NCBI GenBank assembly: GCA_009763385.1
Contig: CM019826.1
Span: 57,719,127 to 57,783,126 of the forward strand
Origin: Coix lacryma-jobi var. lacryma-jobi
Lineage: Eukaryota > Streptophyta > Magnoliopsida > Poales > Poaceae
Direction: 5' to 3'
DNA: 64,000 bases
Shown here: positions 33,341 through 44,620 of the stretch, in pieces
Layout: each line of letters begins with the position of its first letter
Numbering within the stretch: position 1 is the first letter of the stretch
Notes under the pieces: generated by a model
Told to the model about the DNA's origin: nothing
Databases searched by the model: none
The model's input: only the letters and a program-made list of their open reading frames with translations
Translations under genes and position numbers: made by a program

Positions 33341-35334
33341 CTGTAACACCCCTAGTGTTAAGCAACCCTAAATGCATAACTTGACATCTCATAAGCATAA
33401 AGCATCATCATCTCATGTTGCATTCTTTTTGTAAAGTGTCATTTCATGTGTTGGCTTGTAATGTTATGCTTGGTGTGATGCTTGTTTGACTTGTGTTTGG
33501 AGTGTTAGGGTCTCCTAAGTAGTTGAACCTTGTTGAGGAGTCAAAATGAAGCTAGGTTTGTGTTGGTCATTATGGCTAACCAAGTCACTAACCCTAGTTG
33601 CCCTAATAGAGCCCTAGGAGTCCTTTTGTTTGACTAACTAAGACCTCCTTGATAGAAGCTTTGCATGGCAGTGGGCCCTTAACCAAAAGTGTGTAAAATT
33701 TAGAGTAGAACAAAAAGTGTTTAAGGGCCAACTCATGAAAATGAGTTTAACAAGGTGTTTTAGGACCCACAAGGCAGAAATGGGGGAGATTTGACTTAGA
33801 AAAATTCTTCTAAGTCCTAACTACCGAAACAGTTTTGCTTAGTGATCTTTGGAGCTTTTTCGAGAGCAATCTAGGCCGAACCAAAGCATGACCTTGTAAC
33901 CAAAGTTGTAGTCGGCACATAGCTCTACTCAATGGAACAAGTGGTTTAGCGTTTCATCGAGTGGATTAGGAGATAATCGCGTCCAAAATCTGGCCGTCAG
34001 TCGGCCAACAGCGCCTGAACCCGGCGATTCAGTTTGAATCGGCCATGGTCGTGGCCGACCGCGCGCAGGGCTCGCCCGCCGCGTGGCTCGCGCTGGCCGG
34101 CCAAGCCAGCAGCTCGTGCGCGCGTGGCGTGCACAAGCTTGCCCTTGCCCCTGTCCGAATCCGCACTCCCTCCATTCTGTCTCTCTCGCTCTCGCCGGCG
34201 CTCGGGCGGAAAGGGGAGGAAAAGCAAGCGCCGCCGCCGTTCACCGCCGTCCAGCCGCCTTGCCGCAAGCCCAACCACCCACAAAGCTTCGCCGTGAGCC
34301 CCCGCACCTCTTGCTACCCTTAGCGCCCCGTAGGAAACCCTAGGCAAGCCCCGGGGTGAGCCGCCGCCATGACCACCGAGCTCGGTTCGCCATGGTCGGC
34401 CTCTTTCCCGTGGTTTCGTGTTGCCCTAGCCCCCATTCTAGAGTCGGTGAGGTATGCGGAAGAAGAAGGGGGAGTCGGTTTGGCCGATTAGGGTTTGGTA
34501 GTGACGGTACGCCGCCGTCCGCTGCTCGCCATGGTCGCCGGAGTCGGCATGGCCATGGTCACGGATGCTCGGAGTGAGAACTCTGGCTTCTGAGCCTCGG
34601 GTTAGGGTTGTGAAGGTCACCGGAGTAGGAATCGGGAGTTGGTTTAGCTCGGGATGACCGGAGCCGGCCGGCGTAGCATGGACGCGCTGCCGTGTCCTCC
34701 ATGGTCGACGGCGAGCTCGATCCGTGCATGCGCTGGGCCAAAGAGTGGTACCGTCGGGTGCGGAAGAAGGAGAGGAGTAGAGCGGTGGTGTCCGTTTCGC
34801 CGGGAAGGTCGCCGCCGGCGAGCTCGCCGTAGTCAAACTCTCCCCTGCTTCGGTGAGGATGACCGGTGGGGCCGGTTTGACTCAGGGGCCCACAAGTCAG
34901 TGGCTCGGGTCCCTGCTGTCATTGTCTCGGGTGCAGTAGTTTGGGTACGTGTAGCAGTTTAGGGAAAAAGGGTTTTTCAGAGTTTTGTTTAAATAGATTT
35001 CAGAAATGCTTATGTGGCTTGTTTAATTCATATCTTGAGTTCTGTAAATGCTAAAAAGGTGAAATAAGTTTTATTACGTTTGTTGTGATGATTTCTATGC
35101 ATGAAAAATGTAATATGTCCAGTTTATGATAAATTTATGTGTAGTTATATTTAATTCATGTTTAGGCTGAAATCTTGTTAAATGCATAGTAAACTGTGTA
35201 TTGCTTAGAAAAATGTGATTATTGTTTTGTTAGGTTTGTGTTGATGAGTAGTTTCTGGGAAAAATGTAATATGATGTTCTGTGGAATTTTTTGGCAGTAG
35301 CAATTAAAATGATGAAATTCTGTTTTCTTGTATA

Positions 35335-35339
35335 ATTTG
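35335..35339. repeat. Target-site duplication of solo LTR S, left copy
   Basis: ATTTG; repeated at 37456-37460. The 5' LTR of D has a single copy at the matching place (near 24624). Confidence 0.9.
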
Positions 35340-35728
35340 TGCGGATACATGGGTGTATGCCGAGTCTCTGAGTGATGAGTGATTGTCAACTGGGATGATG
35401 CGCATGTTCTTTGGCTTGTGTTGTGCAGGTGTCGAGCACGGATGCAGTGATCGAAGGCGAGGTGAAGGTCAAGTAGAGACGTGTCGTGCCGATGGACCAA
35501 GAGTGGCGAAGGGCGGACGTGAGGCTTGGACTGAGGGACCAGAGGCCCGAGGATCAGCTGTGGTGGCTGGCAGCCTGTGACGATAACAAGTGAAGACTTG
35601 CGGTCATGTGTTGCCTGAGTCGTGGACTTGGGGACATGTGTCGGTGGACGGGGTGCACGGGAGGTGCATCCCATCTACGACGTCGGTTTGGTGGTAGAGC
35701 CAGGGAAAAACCATCGGGTGGACGGTTT

Positions 35729-36021
35729 CCAGGTTTGGGCCTCAAAACCTGGGCGTGGACGGTTTCTGAGTTTGGCCACAAAACTCGGGCTGAGGGTTTC
35801 CGAGTTTGGCCTCAAAACTCGGGGTGAGGGTTTCTGAGTTTGGCCACAAAACTCGGGCTGAGGACGGTTTCCAGGTTTGGGCCTCAAAACCTGGGTGCTG
35901 CGGGTTTGCTGAGTTTGGGCCTCAAAACTCAGGCTGGTGGGCTGGTTTCCCGGTTTGGGCCTCAAAACTGGGGGTTGGCTGGAAAAGGCTGGTTTCCCGG
36001 TTTGGGCCACAAAACCGGGGG
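35729..36021 (+). repeat. Array of eight hairpins with co-varying stems
   Basis: Units at 35729, 35766, 35800, 35834, 35871, 35909, 35949 and 35997. Each has the core GTTTGGGCCTCAAAAC or a close variant. The outer stem bases differ between units but still pair: CCAGG/CCTGG, CCGAG/CTCGG, CTGAG/CTCAG and CCCGG/CCGGG. Three units have a single G-T (wobble) pair instead. Confidence 0.85.
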
Positions 36022-36781
36022 TGCAGAGCGAGGGCGGCACGTGGCGGCAATCGGAAGGTTGCGTCGAGGCAACGCTACCAGTTGTGCGGGCGTGGCCGTC
36101 GGATACACCTACCACCGAGTTGGTCCAGAATAACCCTAGGGTTTAGCTGGTTCGCTCTGTAATTAGAGAGGGGTAGAGTAGGAATTAGAATTAGGATAAG
36201 TAGAGGGAGACACCCTCCTCCCTTCCTATCTCAGTTATTTGCTCTTTGCTTTCTAGGGTTTCCTGCTCTCCCATCCCCTGCTGTAGCTAGCTGAGATCCG
36301 TAGAGAACAATACCTCTGTGTACTGGAGATTTTGAGGAAGTGAGGCCGTATCCTCACTGTTGTAGCGTGTGGTAGCCACACGGTTGCAGATCGATGTGTC
36401 AATTCGCATTTTGATTCGTGTTCTTCGTTTCTCCGCGATTTTCCCGTCACTCGATCTCTCTCTTCCGTGCGTCTTTGCGAAATCCGTTTGAATCAACTTG
36501 TTCGTATTTGAAAGGAGATCATTTCCACCAAAGGAATTTATCTATCTCCCTATGAACAAGTAGATCGGGTTGTTTTCGTTTTCGTGGCGCTTTTCGGTTC
36601 ATCCTTCTCCCTTTTCGATTTCCCGGAGTTTGAGTTGATTTGAGCGGATGATTTCTTGGGGATAGTCTCCCAACTACCCCGTGATCATCTCCTCCAAGTT
36701 TGGGAACGTGGGATCTTGAGTTGAATCGATTTGGAGAAGATTTGGAAGAAGGGCGACTAAAATCGCCCTCCCTGAGTGACC

Positions 36782-37040
36782 GCGGACAGTCCGCCACTCA
36801 GGGCGCGGACAGTCCGCGCGTCGGGGACGAGCCAGAGCAGTGGCACTGTCCTTCGGCTGTTTTGGCTTTTGATTGAACGGCGGACAGTCCGCAGTTCAAA
36901 GCCGCGGACAGTCCAGACTGTCCAGGGGACTTGCAGCAGCACTTCGGTTTTGCTCATTTGGCCGGCGGACAGTCCGCGACCTGAGCCCGGACAGTCCGCC
37001 ACTGGGCAGACAGTCCGCGACCATACCGGCGGACAGTTCG
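36782..37040 (+). repeat. Array of GCGGACAGTCCGC palindromes
   Basis: About eight full or partial copies, at 36782, 36803, 36880, 36904, 36965, 36988, 37009 and 37029. Flanking bases extend some of them, for example GCGCGGACAGTCCGCGC. Confidence 0.85.
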
Positions 37041-39608
37041 GGACTTGGCTGTTTGGTCCGGTTTATTGCGTTTGCTCTCCTGGCTTGTTCGCTTGGTTTC
37101 CGGACTTCTCGTTTGGCCTCGTAGTTGACCAAGGAACCTCTCTAGGTATCTTTGCTACTCGTTAGCATCGGTATTTGGGGATTTCTCTACGTAGCCATCT
37201 ATCTACGTTAGGGACTTGGTTTTTGAGATCGTGTTCGAGCCGGAGCTTTTGAAGTTTGGTTTGCTTTCTCTTTGTGGTGCTCCGCTATGATCCTAGGGAT
37301 CATCCACCCTCTTCCAAGGGTCGTGAGCATCATGGTTTCGGTCGCCGTTTCTCGGGGTTGATTTTGGGACATTTGGCCAAAGTTTCTGAAGGAAATTTTG
37401 AGCTCCCATTCACCCCCCCCTCTGGTCGCCTTATTAGTGCTTACTCGGTCCTTCAATTTGTAGCAATTAAAATATGAGGAGTATGAACCTGAGAATTTTT
37501 GTACACTGCTCTTGTTCTAAGAAGTTCAGTAGAAAAATGAGAAATTTGTTGTTTGACACTTTTTGCTAGGGTGTGTAGTTCAAAGCACCTTTTCATATTA
37601 GTGTTTGTCTTTTTCATAGAGGATAGAGTTTAAGTCCAAATGGGTTGAAATTTGGACAGGGGACTAGATTGCATGTTGTCAACCTCCAGTAATTTCTATA
37701 GATTTTTCTGAGGTTGTTGTCTGAGGGTTGCTGTTCTAGGTTAAATAAAATGATTAAGTGGTAGCAATTGGTTAAATAGTAATCGGATGATGTTGACTAC
37801 CTTGTTTAAGAAAATGAAGTAGATGACATGTGCTTATCTCCTGAGTTATCTTGTTCTATGTTGCATCCCAATGCATCCCTTGTGCATTCATTTTTACTTA
37901 TACGTGTTATGCATCATACAGGATCGGTAGTGGAGATCCAGAACCCGCAGCCACCGGAGGAACCGTGTCCGGAGGAGACCCGGGACGAGAGGACCGAAGA
38001 AGGAGACGTCGAGGACCTGCCTGAGTGCCGCGACCATCGACCCTCCGACTTTGAACGAGGCAAGCCCCGGAGCATCCCACTCCTATGGTTTGCAGTTACC
38101 ATTTACAAAGTTCACCTGATATGTTTGCTGCATTAGGTTATAGAAGTCGAGTGACACCGTTGCTGCATTAATTACTTATCCTTGTCCACCTACAATTATT
38201 GTCTTAATATCCCTGTTAAGTGTAGGCTCATTTCTGCTTAGTCTGCTTAGACCGGTAAAAGTCGGGTGATTTCCTGTCTCCCGCATATAGGTGGATACTG
38301 ATCATGACTAGCCTCGTGCTATCGTGGAATATAACCATGTGATAATTAATTTGAGACCGGGCGGGATGTAGGAGCAGCAGGACATGGGTTCTGTGTGCTA
38401 GTAGTCTCTCGTCTGTGTCGATTAGGACCCGACGAAGGCACACCTCAGTCATTTTAAACGCGTCAATCACTTAACGGAGTAGGTCGGAGTACCTCCCGTG
38501 AAGCCGAGTAGGGCTATTCGAGCCGGTGATGGAGATGTTGGCGTCTAACATCCGGGGCCTTATATGTACCATGGGCAACTATTCTGAGCAACCTGGCATG
38601 GTCCGTGGACAGGCGGGGCCTGATTGACCTGGCATGACCGTGGGCAGTTATAGCTTGAGCGACCTGGCATTGAGATAACCCCCGGTGTAGAAGGGCCCAT
38701 GACTGTCCCGCGTGTTGTGTTCTTGAATTTCCTGAAGTGGTCGCCGACGGCTGCCTGGCAAGGTGTGATCGGGCGAGTGTGCGACATTTTATCCCCAGCT
38801 GGGTAAGAATCGATTATAATCGCCATCGCTCCTGGTTAGTGAGTAACTTGACTGGGCATGTGTTACCGTAGTAACTTATGGAATTAAAGATGGTTATGAT
38901 GTTTAATCTGAAAGGCTATTGATGAAATAGTCACTCTTGCTTGATTAATTAGCCAAGTGATTGCTCTAGATCAGGTGCAAATCTAGTTAATCAGGTTGAT
39001 TACATGAAATTGACTGCTAATACTCTAATGATGATTATTTAATAATAAAATGCTTTTATGCAAAAAGGGTAAGTATGGCCAACCCCAGATACAGCCTTGC
39101 ATACTCCTTGGTGTCACCTTATTTCTGGTTTATGACGGGTAAGTCTAGCTGAGTACCTTCTCGTACTCAGGGTTTTATCCCTTGTTGTTGCAGATGGGCA
39201 ATGCTTCTACGGCTATTGCGAGAACTGTCTGTACCCCATCGCGGGTGATGATTAGACCATGGGCATGATCATCTCTTATCCTCTCTTGATGCTTTTGTGG
39301 ACTGATCAGGCAATGGCACCGTATTGTGAACTAAGAACTTATGTTTAAAACTATGTTGCTTCCGCTTTTGAATTCCGAACTATGGTTTGTAATAACTGTT
39401 AAACTCCGTTGTATTTGAACTATGTGCGAACTGAATGTACCTCGTGGACATGTACGCTAATCTATTACGATCTTGGCTAAAGTTGAATGATTTGAAATCC
39501 TTCGAGATTTCTGGACTACCGGGTTTGTACGAGCTTAAGCACTTGCAAATATCTATGAAAGCAGGGATTCAGTGCTTAATCTGGTATAAATTGGTCGGTT
39601 CTGTCACA

Positions 39609-39613
39609 CAGAG
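39609..39613. repeat. Target-site duplication of element D, right copy
   Basis: CAGAG, identical to 22652-22656. Confidence 0.9.
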
Positions 39614-41758
39614 GCAGCAGAGGCAGAGGCAGAGGCCGAGGCAGAGGAGGAGGTCCCTGAGGTGGTTCCCCGGCGCCGGTCCACCCGTCGCAGGACAGCG
39701 GTGCCACCCCGGCCCGATGTCCCTCTGCGGGGAGCACGTGCTCCGTCGAGGCGTGCGCCCCCGCCAATCCCGAGACTAGACCTCCGGGCAGCCACCTGTT
39801 CTCAGATCCAGACACTCAGGCTCATCCCAGTCGAGCAGTGGTTTCCTAAGGAGAGGCAGCAGCAGGCAGGGCCAACTTTCTATACAGTGCTGCAGGAGGA
39901 TTTTTATCAGGGCTACAGGAACGCCGGTATTTGCCTCCGTTCACAGCGAGTCTGTCCGCTAGAGGCAGTCGTCACGACAGCTGGAGAGCAGATCCATCCC
40001 ATACTCACGTATCTACCTGGTCTGGTAGACCTTCTGGGGCGGTCTGGCTCATACATTGAGGATTGGGTATTTCAGTTTTATGCTTCGCTTTGGGTGCACC
40101 CGGACAAGGAGATGATCGAGTTTGCTTTTGAGGGGGAGCACTACAGACTGTTCTCGTCCGAGATCCGGGGTTGGTTTGGACTGACACACTCACAGATCCG
40201 GATCCACGACCTGTGCTACGACAGGACGGAGCCACCCCGCCGCCCTCACGGTGGTGCACAACCGTCGACTGTCTTGGTCTGCCCCTGCTTCACCGAGCCC
40301 TTCGGTGAGGGTTCGAGTCGTGTGCCTAGGGATCTCACCCCTATGACTCGGATCCTCAACGAGGTTCTTCGGAGGACCTTGCTTCCTAGGGTTGGCTTCA
40401 GAGAGGGTCTTTCTCGTCTGCAGCTGTGGCAACTTGCGTACATGGTCAGGCATCAGGAGTTCGACGTCTGGGACATCATTCTGTGTGAGATGGAGGATAC
40501 TGTTGCAGAGGGCATCAAGGCCTGCAGACAGCTACCTTATGCCCATTGGATCTCCTTTATTCTATGGAAGGTAGCTACCACTACTGGATCTCACCCCAGT
40601 CAGTCTCTCACCGGGTCCGCGACCGTGTTTCCCGAGTACAACATGAGTCAGCTGTTGGGTCACGGTCGAGATCGCAGGCAGCAGGAGCAGCAGGCACTGT
40701 CAAGTTCACGCCAGAGGCCAGAGGTCCCCGAGTCTGCTCAGGAGCAGCACGAGACAGTCCGGGCCCTCGCCGAGCAGGAGCTAGCAGAGTTAGAGGGTGG
40801 TGACACGTTCGTCGCAGACGACCCCACCGACAGCTCCGACGAGGATTACCAGCTCCCGCCCCGCTTTCAGCCTAGAGCTCACGACTCTCAGGCCGGGACG
40901 TCTGGTACTGCCTCCTCCGACCCAGCGCTACTTGCTATTCTTGCATGTATGGAAGAGCAGCAGAGGACAGTGACTCAGGACGTACAGAGGTTAGCCCAGG
41001 AGCAGCAGCGCTTGGCTCAGCAGCAAACCCTGTCACAGCAGCAGGCTCAAGAGCGTTCAGACGCCCTGCAACGACAGATGATGGCGCTTCAGCAACAGAC
41101 ACTCAGCTTCATGGAGCGACTTGCGAGCGGACCTCCTCAGTGGCAGTGGCAGCAGCCCCCTCCCCAGCACCAGATTCAGTGGCAGCCACCAGTCCCTCCA
41201 CAACAGTTTGGACAGACACTGCAGTTTCAGCAGCAACTCGCGGGTCCCAGCTCTTCTCAGTTTACGAGCTACACTACTCCTCCAGGCGGGGCCTTGCTTT
41301 TCAGTCCACTGCGGACCGGCTTCACTCCCAGCCCGACAGAGTCCCTATATGCGACCACTACCACAGTGACTAGGGATCTGTCGGCTAGCTTCAGTGAGCT
41401 CACTGGGTTCCCCACGCCAGATCTCCAGGACCCAGTACAGACGACGACGGCTCCAATGACCTCTACCACTGAGATCCTTCCGAGCTCTGTTGCGTCTTCC
41501 GAGCAGACCGAGCCTGTCCAGTCCGAGACGACCACGTCGGTTCAGCCTGAGTTGACAGTCATTCACGAGCTTCCGCACTCTGATCCTCAGGTTGACACCT
41601 CTACGGCGACTGAGACAGTGACAGAGCCTACAGAGGAGACAGAGCAGGTTCAGCAGCCAGAGCAGGCAGAGCAGACCCGGACCGCTTCACCTTCGCGTCC
41701 AGCTACTGAGGGTCAGTCTGCCGGGACTTCTTCTACCGACTCCGAGGATCTACTATAG
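39614..41758 (+). CDS. Accessory (possibly envelope-like) gene of element H, 3' part
   Basis: Open for 714 codons from the insertion junction to TAG at 41756-41758. It has no start of its own; the phase agrees with the 5' part before 22656. In order: Ala-Glu repeat; Arg-rich basic stretch; a domain of about 280 residues (39770-40610) rich in aromatic residues (for example FYASLWVHPDKE) that resembles the extra ORFs of plant LTR elements in general style; a Gln-rich region with QQ runs (40670-41260), partly coiled coil; and a Ser/Thr/Glu-rich acidic tail. I see no membrane segment, so envelope-like describes its position only. It lies between the expected pol and the 3' LTR. Confidence 0.6.
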   Translation, partial: AAEAEAEAEAEEEVPEVVPRRRSTRRRTAVPPRPDVPLRGARAPSRRAPPPIPRLDLRAATCSQIQTLRLIPVEQWFPKERQQQAGPTFYTVLQEDFYQGYRNAGICLRSQRVCPLEAVVTTAGEQIHPILTYLPGLVDLLGRSGSYIEDWVFQFYASLWVHPDKEMIEFAFEGEHYRLFSSEIRGWFGLTHSQIRIHDLCYDRTEPPRRPHGGAQPSTVLVCPCFTEPFGEGSSRVPRDLTPMTRILNEVLRRTLLPRVGFREGLSRLQLWQLAYMVRHQEFDVWDIILCEMEDTVAEGIKACRQLPYAHWISFILWKVATTTGSHPSQSLTGSATVFPEYNMSQLLGHGRDRRQQEQQALSSSRQRPEVPESAQEQHETVRALAEQELAELEGGDTFVADDPTDSSDEDYQLPPRFQPRAHDSQAGTSGTASSDPALLAILACMEEQQRTVTQDVQRLAQEQQRLAQQQTLSQQQAQERSDALQRQMMALQQQTLSFMERLASGPPQWQWQQPPPQHQIQWQPPVPPQQFGQTLQFQQQLAGPSSSQFTSYTTPPGGALLFSPLRTGFTPSPTESLYATTTTVTRDLSASFSELTGFPTPDLQDPVQTTTAPMTSTTEILPSSVASSEQTEPVQSETTTSVQPELTVIHELPHSDPQVDTSTATETVTEPTEETEQVQQPEQAEQTRTASPSRPATEGQSAGTSSTDSEDLL

Positions 41759-42259
41759 CAGTTTGAGTTTACTCAGCGCACTCCGGAGACGGCACCTGAC
41801 TCGTCTGTGCCACCTCCACCCTCCGACGCTTAGTTTGGCGCTTGATGCCAAAGGGGGAGAGTGGATGAGTATAGCGATAGGAGGAGCGTTGTGAGAGGGA
41901 TTTGCTTCTTATGATGTGTTTTGTTTCACATACGCTCGTTACTAATCGCATCTTTTGGCACTATGTTTGTTATATACTTGTGCTATGGATCTCATGACAT
42001 GTGTTGTGCTCACTATGATATATTATATGACATGTCATTTCGTTTCGCTCATTACTTGCTCTTAATTCTCACTTGTTATGTATATGATCTCTTTTATTCT
42101 TGCACTGGCTATTCACTCTAACTTGTTGAGTGCAGGATGATGACATGATATGTATGAGCTTGCCCCTAATCACTTTCTCTTATTCTTTGCAAGTTCATAC
42201 ATGTCATGATTTAAAAACCTCTTTCTATCTATACTCGATCTCGTGTTGTCATCAATCAC
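41759..42259 (+). other. 3' non-coding region of element H
   Basis: No gene. GATGCCAAAGGGGGAGA at 41844-41860 is an internal polypurine-like motif similar to the real tract 400 bp downstream; this doubling is familiar from SIRE-type elements. Confidence 0.6.
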
Positions 42260-42273
42260 AAAAAAGGGGGAGA
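42260..42273 (+). promoter_or_regulatory. Polypurine tract of element H
   Basis: AAAAAAGGGGGAGA, one base before the LTR start TGAACGC at 42275. Confidence 0.85.
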
Positions 42274-42274
42274 T

Positions 42275-43860
42275 TGAACGCATCTTGGCCCCTAGTGGGT
42301 TTCGGTGATTGGATGAAACATAAGATTACTGTGACTAACGTGTGTTTTGCAGAAACATGATTGAGTTAGGTCACGGTAATGGCGATGATTCGGGCATATG
42401 GAGTTCATGTCCCCTGGCGATGGATATCATTTCGGTTTTCAAAGGACGGACGACGAAGACGGTGGTAGACTAGGCTAAGTGTCATATGGTGTTGGAGGAC
42501 ACTTAGGTAGTCTTAGGTCTTTGTTTTTTTCCTTTGGCCGTACTATAAAGGGGAGCGTGAATCAGTAGCTTGACCTAGATAAGTCTATTGAGGTAGGTGT
42601 GGTGCACACTTGTTATTTCATAGCCCTAGGTAGCTCAGAGAGATGCCTTATGTCGAGAGGATCAAAAGTCGTTAAGGCCGCGTCGCGATCCGAGTTAGTT
42701 TTGGCCTTGTAATAGGCATCAGACGCTGGCCTGGTGGGCATCGGACGCGTCCGATGCTCACCCCGACTAGGGTTTAGTCTGGTGCGTGGCATCAGACGCT
42801 CCGATGTTGCCACATCGGACGCGCCTGTGCCACTGTTCACGTGCGCGTGAACTGTGGGTTGCATCGGACGCTGAAGGCCAACGTCCGATGGCCATTCAGA
42901 GAGGTTCCAGAGAGGGTAAATCTGCATCGGACGCGTCCGATGTGGAGGCATCGGATGCTGCCCAGCGTCCGATGCTCCTTTAACAGGTCTAACAAGAGGG
43001 TACAGTCGACCGTTGGTCGAGGTCATCGGCGCGTCTGATGCCTAGCATCGGAGCGTCCGATGCCTAGCATCGGAGCGTTCAATGCCCCCGCAGTGGGCCC
43101 TGTTCGGTGCTCTTTTGGATGACCGATTGGGGGAGTATTTATACTCCTCCTCCTCATCCATTAGAGTGTTCTTGCCAATTCCATCTGCTGAGAGACACAT
43201 TGTGAGTGTGAGATAGTGCAAGAGCCCTAGTGAGGTTGAGTGAATTGCTAATTGAGAGAATTAGTGACCTCCTAGTGAGAATTGAGTAGCAAGTGTGCAT
43301 CCATCCATCTCTTTGGCCTTGTGTTGGTCAAGTGAGAGTTCTAGCTTGTTACTCTTGGTGATCGGCATCACCTAGACGGCTTGGTGGTGATCGAAGAGCT
43401 TGGTGATCATCCGGAGGCTTTGTGGATGACCTAAGTCAAGTTGTGACCGGTAGCGAGCGATTCACCGGGCCGGAGTGGCGAAGAATCAGCTCGTAGTGAG
43501 CACTTGATCCTTGCGCGGATCAAGGGGGAGTGATACCCTTGCGCGGGTGCTCCAACGAGGACTAGGGGGTGTGCCGACACCTCGATACCTCGGCAAAAAG
43601 ATCGTCGTATCATCTCTACTCTCTTTACTACGCATTTAACTTTGAGCAATTCAATTCCGCATTTACTTGTTGTTCTTTCATAAGTTGAATTGTCATGCTA
43701 GAGTAGAAATGGTTTAGCGATAGTCTTTTGTGCGGTTGTTTCTAGTCAAACACACTTCTAGGCACTAGGGGGTTAATTGGGGCTTGATAGGTTTTAATTC
43801 TAGCTAGAAGTTTTTAGAAAAGCCCAATTCACCCCCCTCTTGGGTATCTTGATCCTTTCA
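42275..43860 (+). repeat. 3' LTR of element H (1586 bp)
   Basis: TGAACGCATC ... GATCCTTTCA with 4-bp inverted ends TGAA/TTCA. A cluster of CATCGGACGCGTCCGATG-type palindromes lies at 42738-43085, followed by a TATTTATACT box at about 43136. Beyond 43860 the sequence is no longer LTR-like. The left TSD is outside the window. Confidence 0.75.
42738..43085 (+). repeat. Palindrome cluster in the LTR of H
   Basis: GCATCGGACGCGTCCGATGC at 42738-42757 and again at 42924-42942. Long-loop versions of the same stem lie at about 42864-42893 and 42948-42975, and three decayed tandem copies at 43023-43085. Confidence 0.8.
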
Positions 43861-44620
43861 ATGCCGATTGATCCTAATTTTCTATTCTATGTGGCCTTTG
43901 CTCTCTGAAATTGGCTTGCTTACTGCCCTGTTGTATTTGACGAAATGCTCCACGGCTGTCCTTTATAGTCTTGAATTGTTCCAAAGAAAATTTTGTAACT
44001 GCATCTTAAAAGTAAATTACTTGCATCAGTGTAAGTTGCGTTATGATTTATGCTGTACTGAATTTGTTATGCCAGTTATTTTGTTCGGTAGGTGGTTTAT
44101 TGCTAAAATATTACCATGGCACTAATCTGTTTATATATTCATCTTGTTGCAGACCTTTTGGTATCATCATAGTTTTTGCCTTGTGTAGTTGTGTTAGTTA
44201 ATATTGCTTGAATCCTTTTGCTTCAGTTATGCTGGTGATTGCCTAGAGGATGATTGTTATTGGACATCAAATTCCAGGCAATGCATTTGGCTTGACCCGA
44301 AAAATTGTTTGCACAACAAATTAGTGTGTACCGTGATTTCTAGTTTCATAATTGTTTCATCTTCTGATCTCAATTTTGTGTTCATTATGAATTTTCACTT
44401 GTCTTTATCTGCTGACTGTAATTGCTTTTTTATGAAGGTTTAGATTGTTTGATTTGATATCGATTTGTAGTTGCATTTTCTGACATAAATATTGTACTCC
44501 TGTAGGAATTTTATTTTTATTTCCCCTCTGCTGTTCCTATTTGCTTACTATGCCTTTTTGGACTGGTTGTTATCCTGGCCATTTGTATGCCTATCAATGA
44601 TCTCTTTTGTGTGCTTTTAG
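43861..44620 (+). other. Probable 3' part of an RPL29 intron
   Basis: T-rich, unlike the LTR, with no ORF of note. It ends in a pyrimidine tract and GTGCTTTTAG at 44620, directly before the RPL29 exon. No upstream RPL29 exon is seen here. Confidence 0.65.

Larger units (their letters stand above)
35340..37455 (+). mobile_element. Solo LTR S (Copia, SIRE/Maximus-like), 2116 bp
   Basis: TGCGGATACATGG ... GGTCCTTCA with TSD ATTTG and no internal domain. The end (a CACCCCCCCTCTGG stretch followed by CGGTCCTTCA) resembles grass SIRE-type LTRs. It carries two arrays of palindromes (35729-36021 and 36782-37040). A diverged inverted copy of its first half lies at about 52060-52660. I see no gene in it. 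Confidence 0.85.
22657..39608 (+). mobile_element. Element D: full-length chromovirus (Ty3/gypsy) with an H3-tail gene
   Basis: Complete layout: 5' LTR 22657-26762, primer-binding site, H3-tail ORF, gag-pol with C-terminal chromodomain, polypurine tract, and 3' LTR 33342-39608 enlarged by a solo LTR. The 5-bp TSD is CAGAG. The chromodomain after integrase places it among plant chromoviruses, probably the Tekay/Del group by its long LTRs. gag-pol carries one frameshift and one stop, so this copy is probably not autonomous. Confidence 0.93.
33342..39608 (+). repeat. 3' LTR of element D, enlarged by solo LTR S
   Basis: It matches the 5' LTR before and after the insertion at 35340-37455. Without the insertion it is about 4.15 kb. 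It ends TCTGTCACA at 39608. Confidence 0.93.
22100..43860 (+). mobile_element. Element H: Copia element of SIRE/Maximus type, right part, split by element D
   Basis: The visible parts are 22100-22656 and 39609-43860. They contain an accessory gene, a GATGCCAAAGGGGGAGA motif, a second polypurine tract and a 1.6-kb LTR with TGAA...TTCA ends. A downstream ORF followed by repeated AAAGGGGGAGA motifs and an LTR ending near GATCCTTTCA is typical of SIRE/Maximus elements as I know them. No pol is visible because B truncates the view, so the lineage is inferred. Confidence 0.6.

Noticed and set aside
36129..36260. Possible tRNA or small RNA gene in solo LTR S
   Set aside because: No cloverleaf with A and B boxes could be found by eye; the sequence looks like an ordinary LTR transcribed region.
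35729..37040. Regularly repeated palindromes that could suggest a CRISPR array
   Set aside because: Repeat units vary, spacers are unequal, there are no cas genes, and the sequence is a plant solo LTR.
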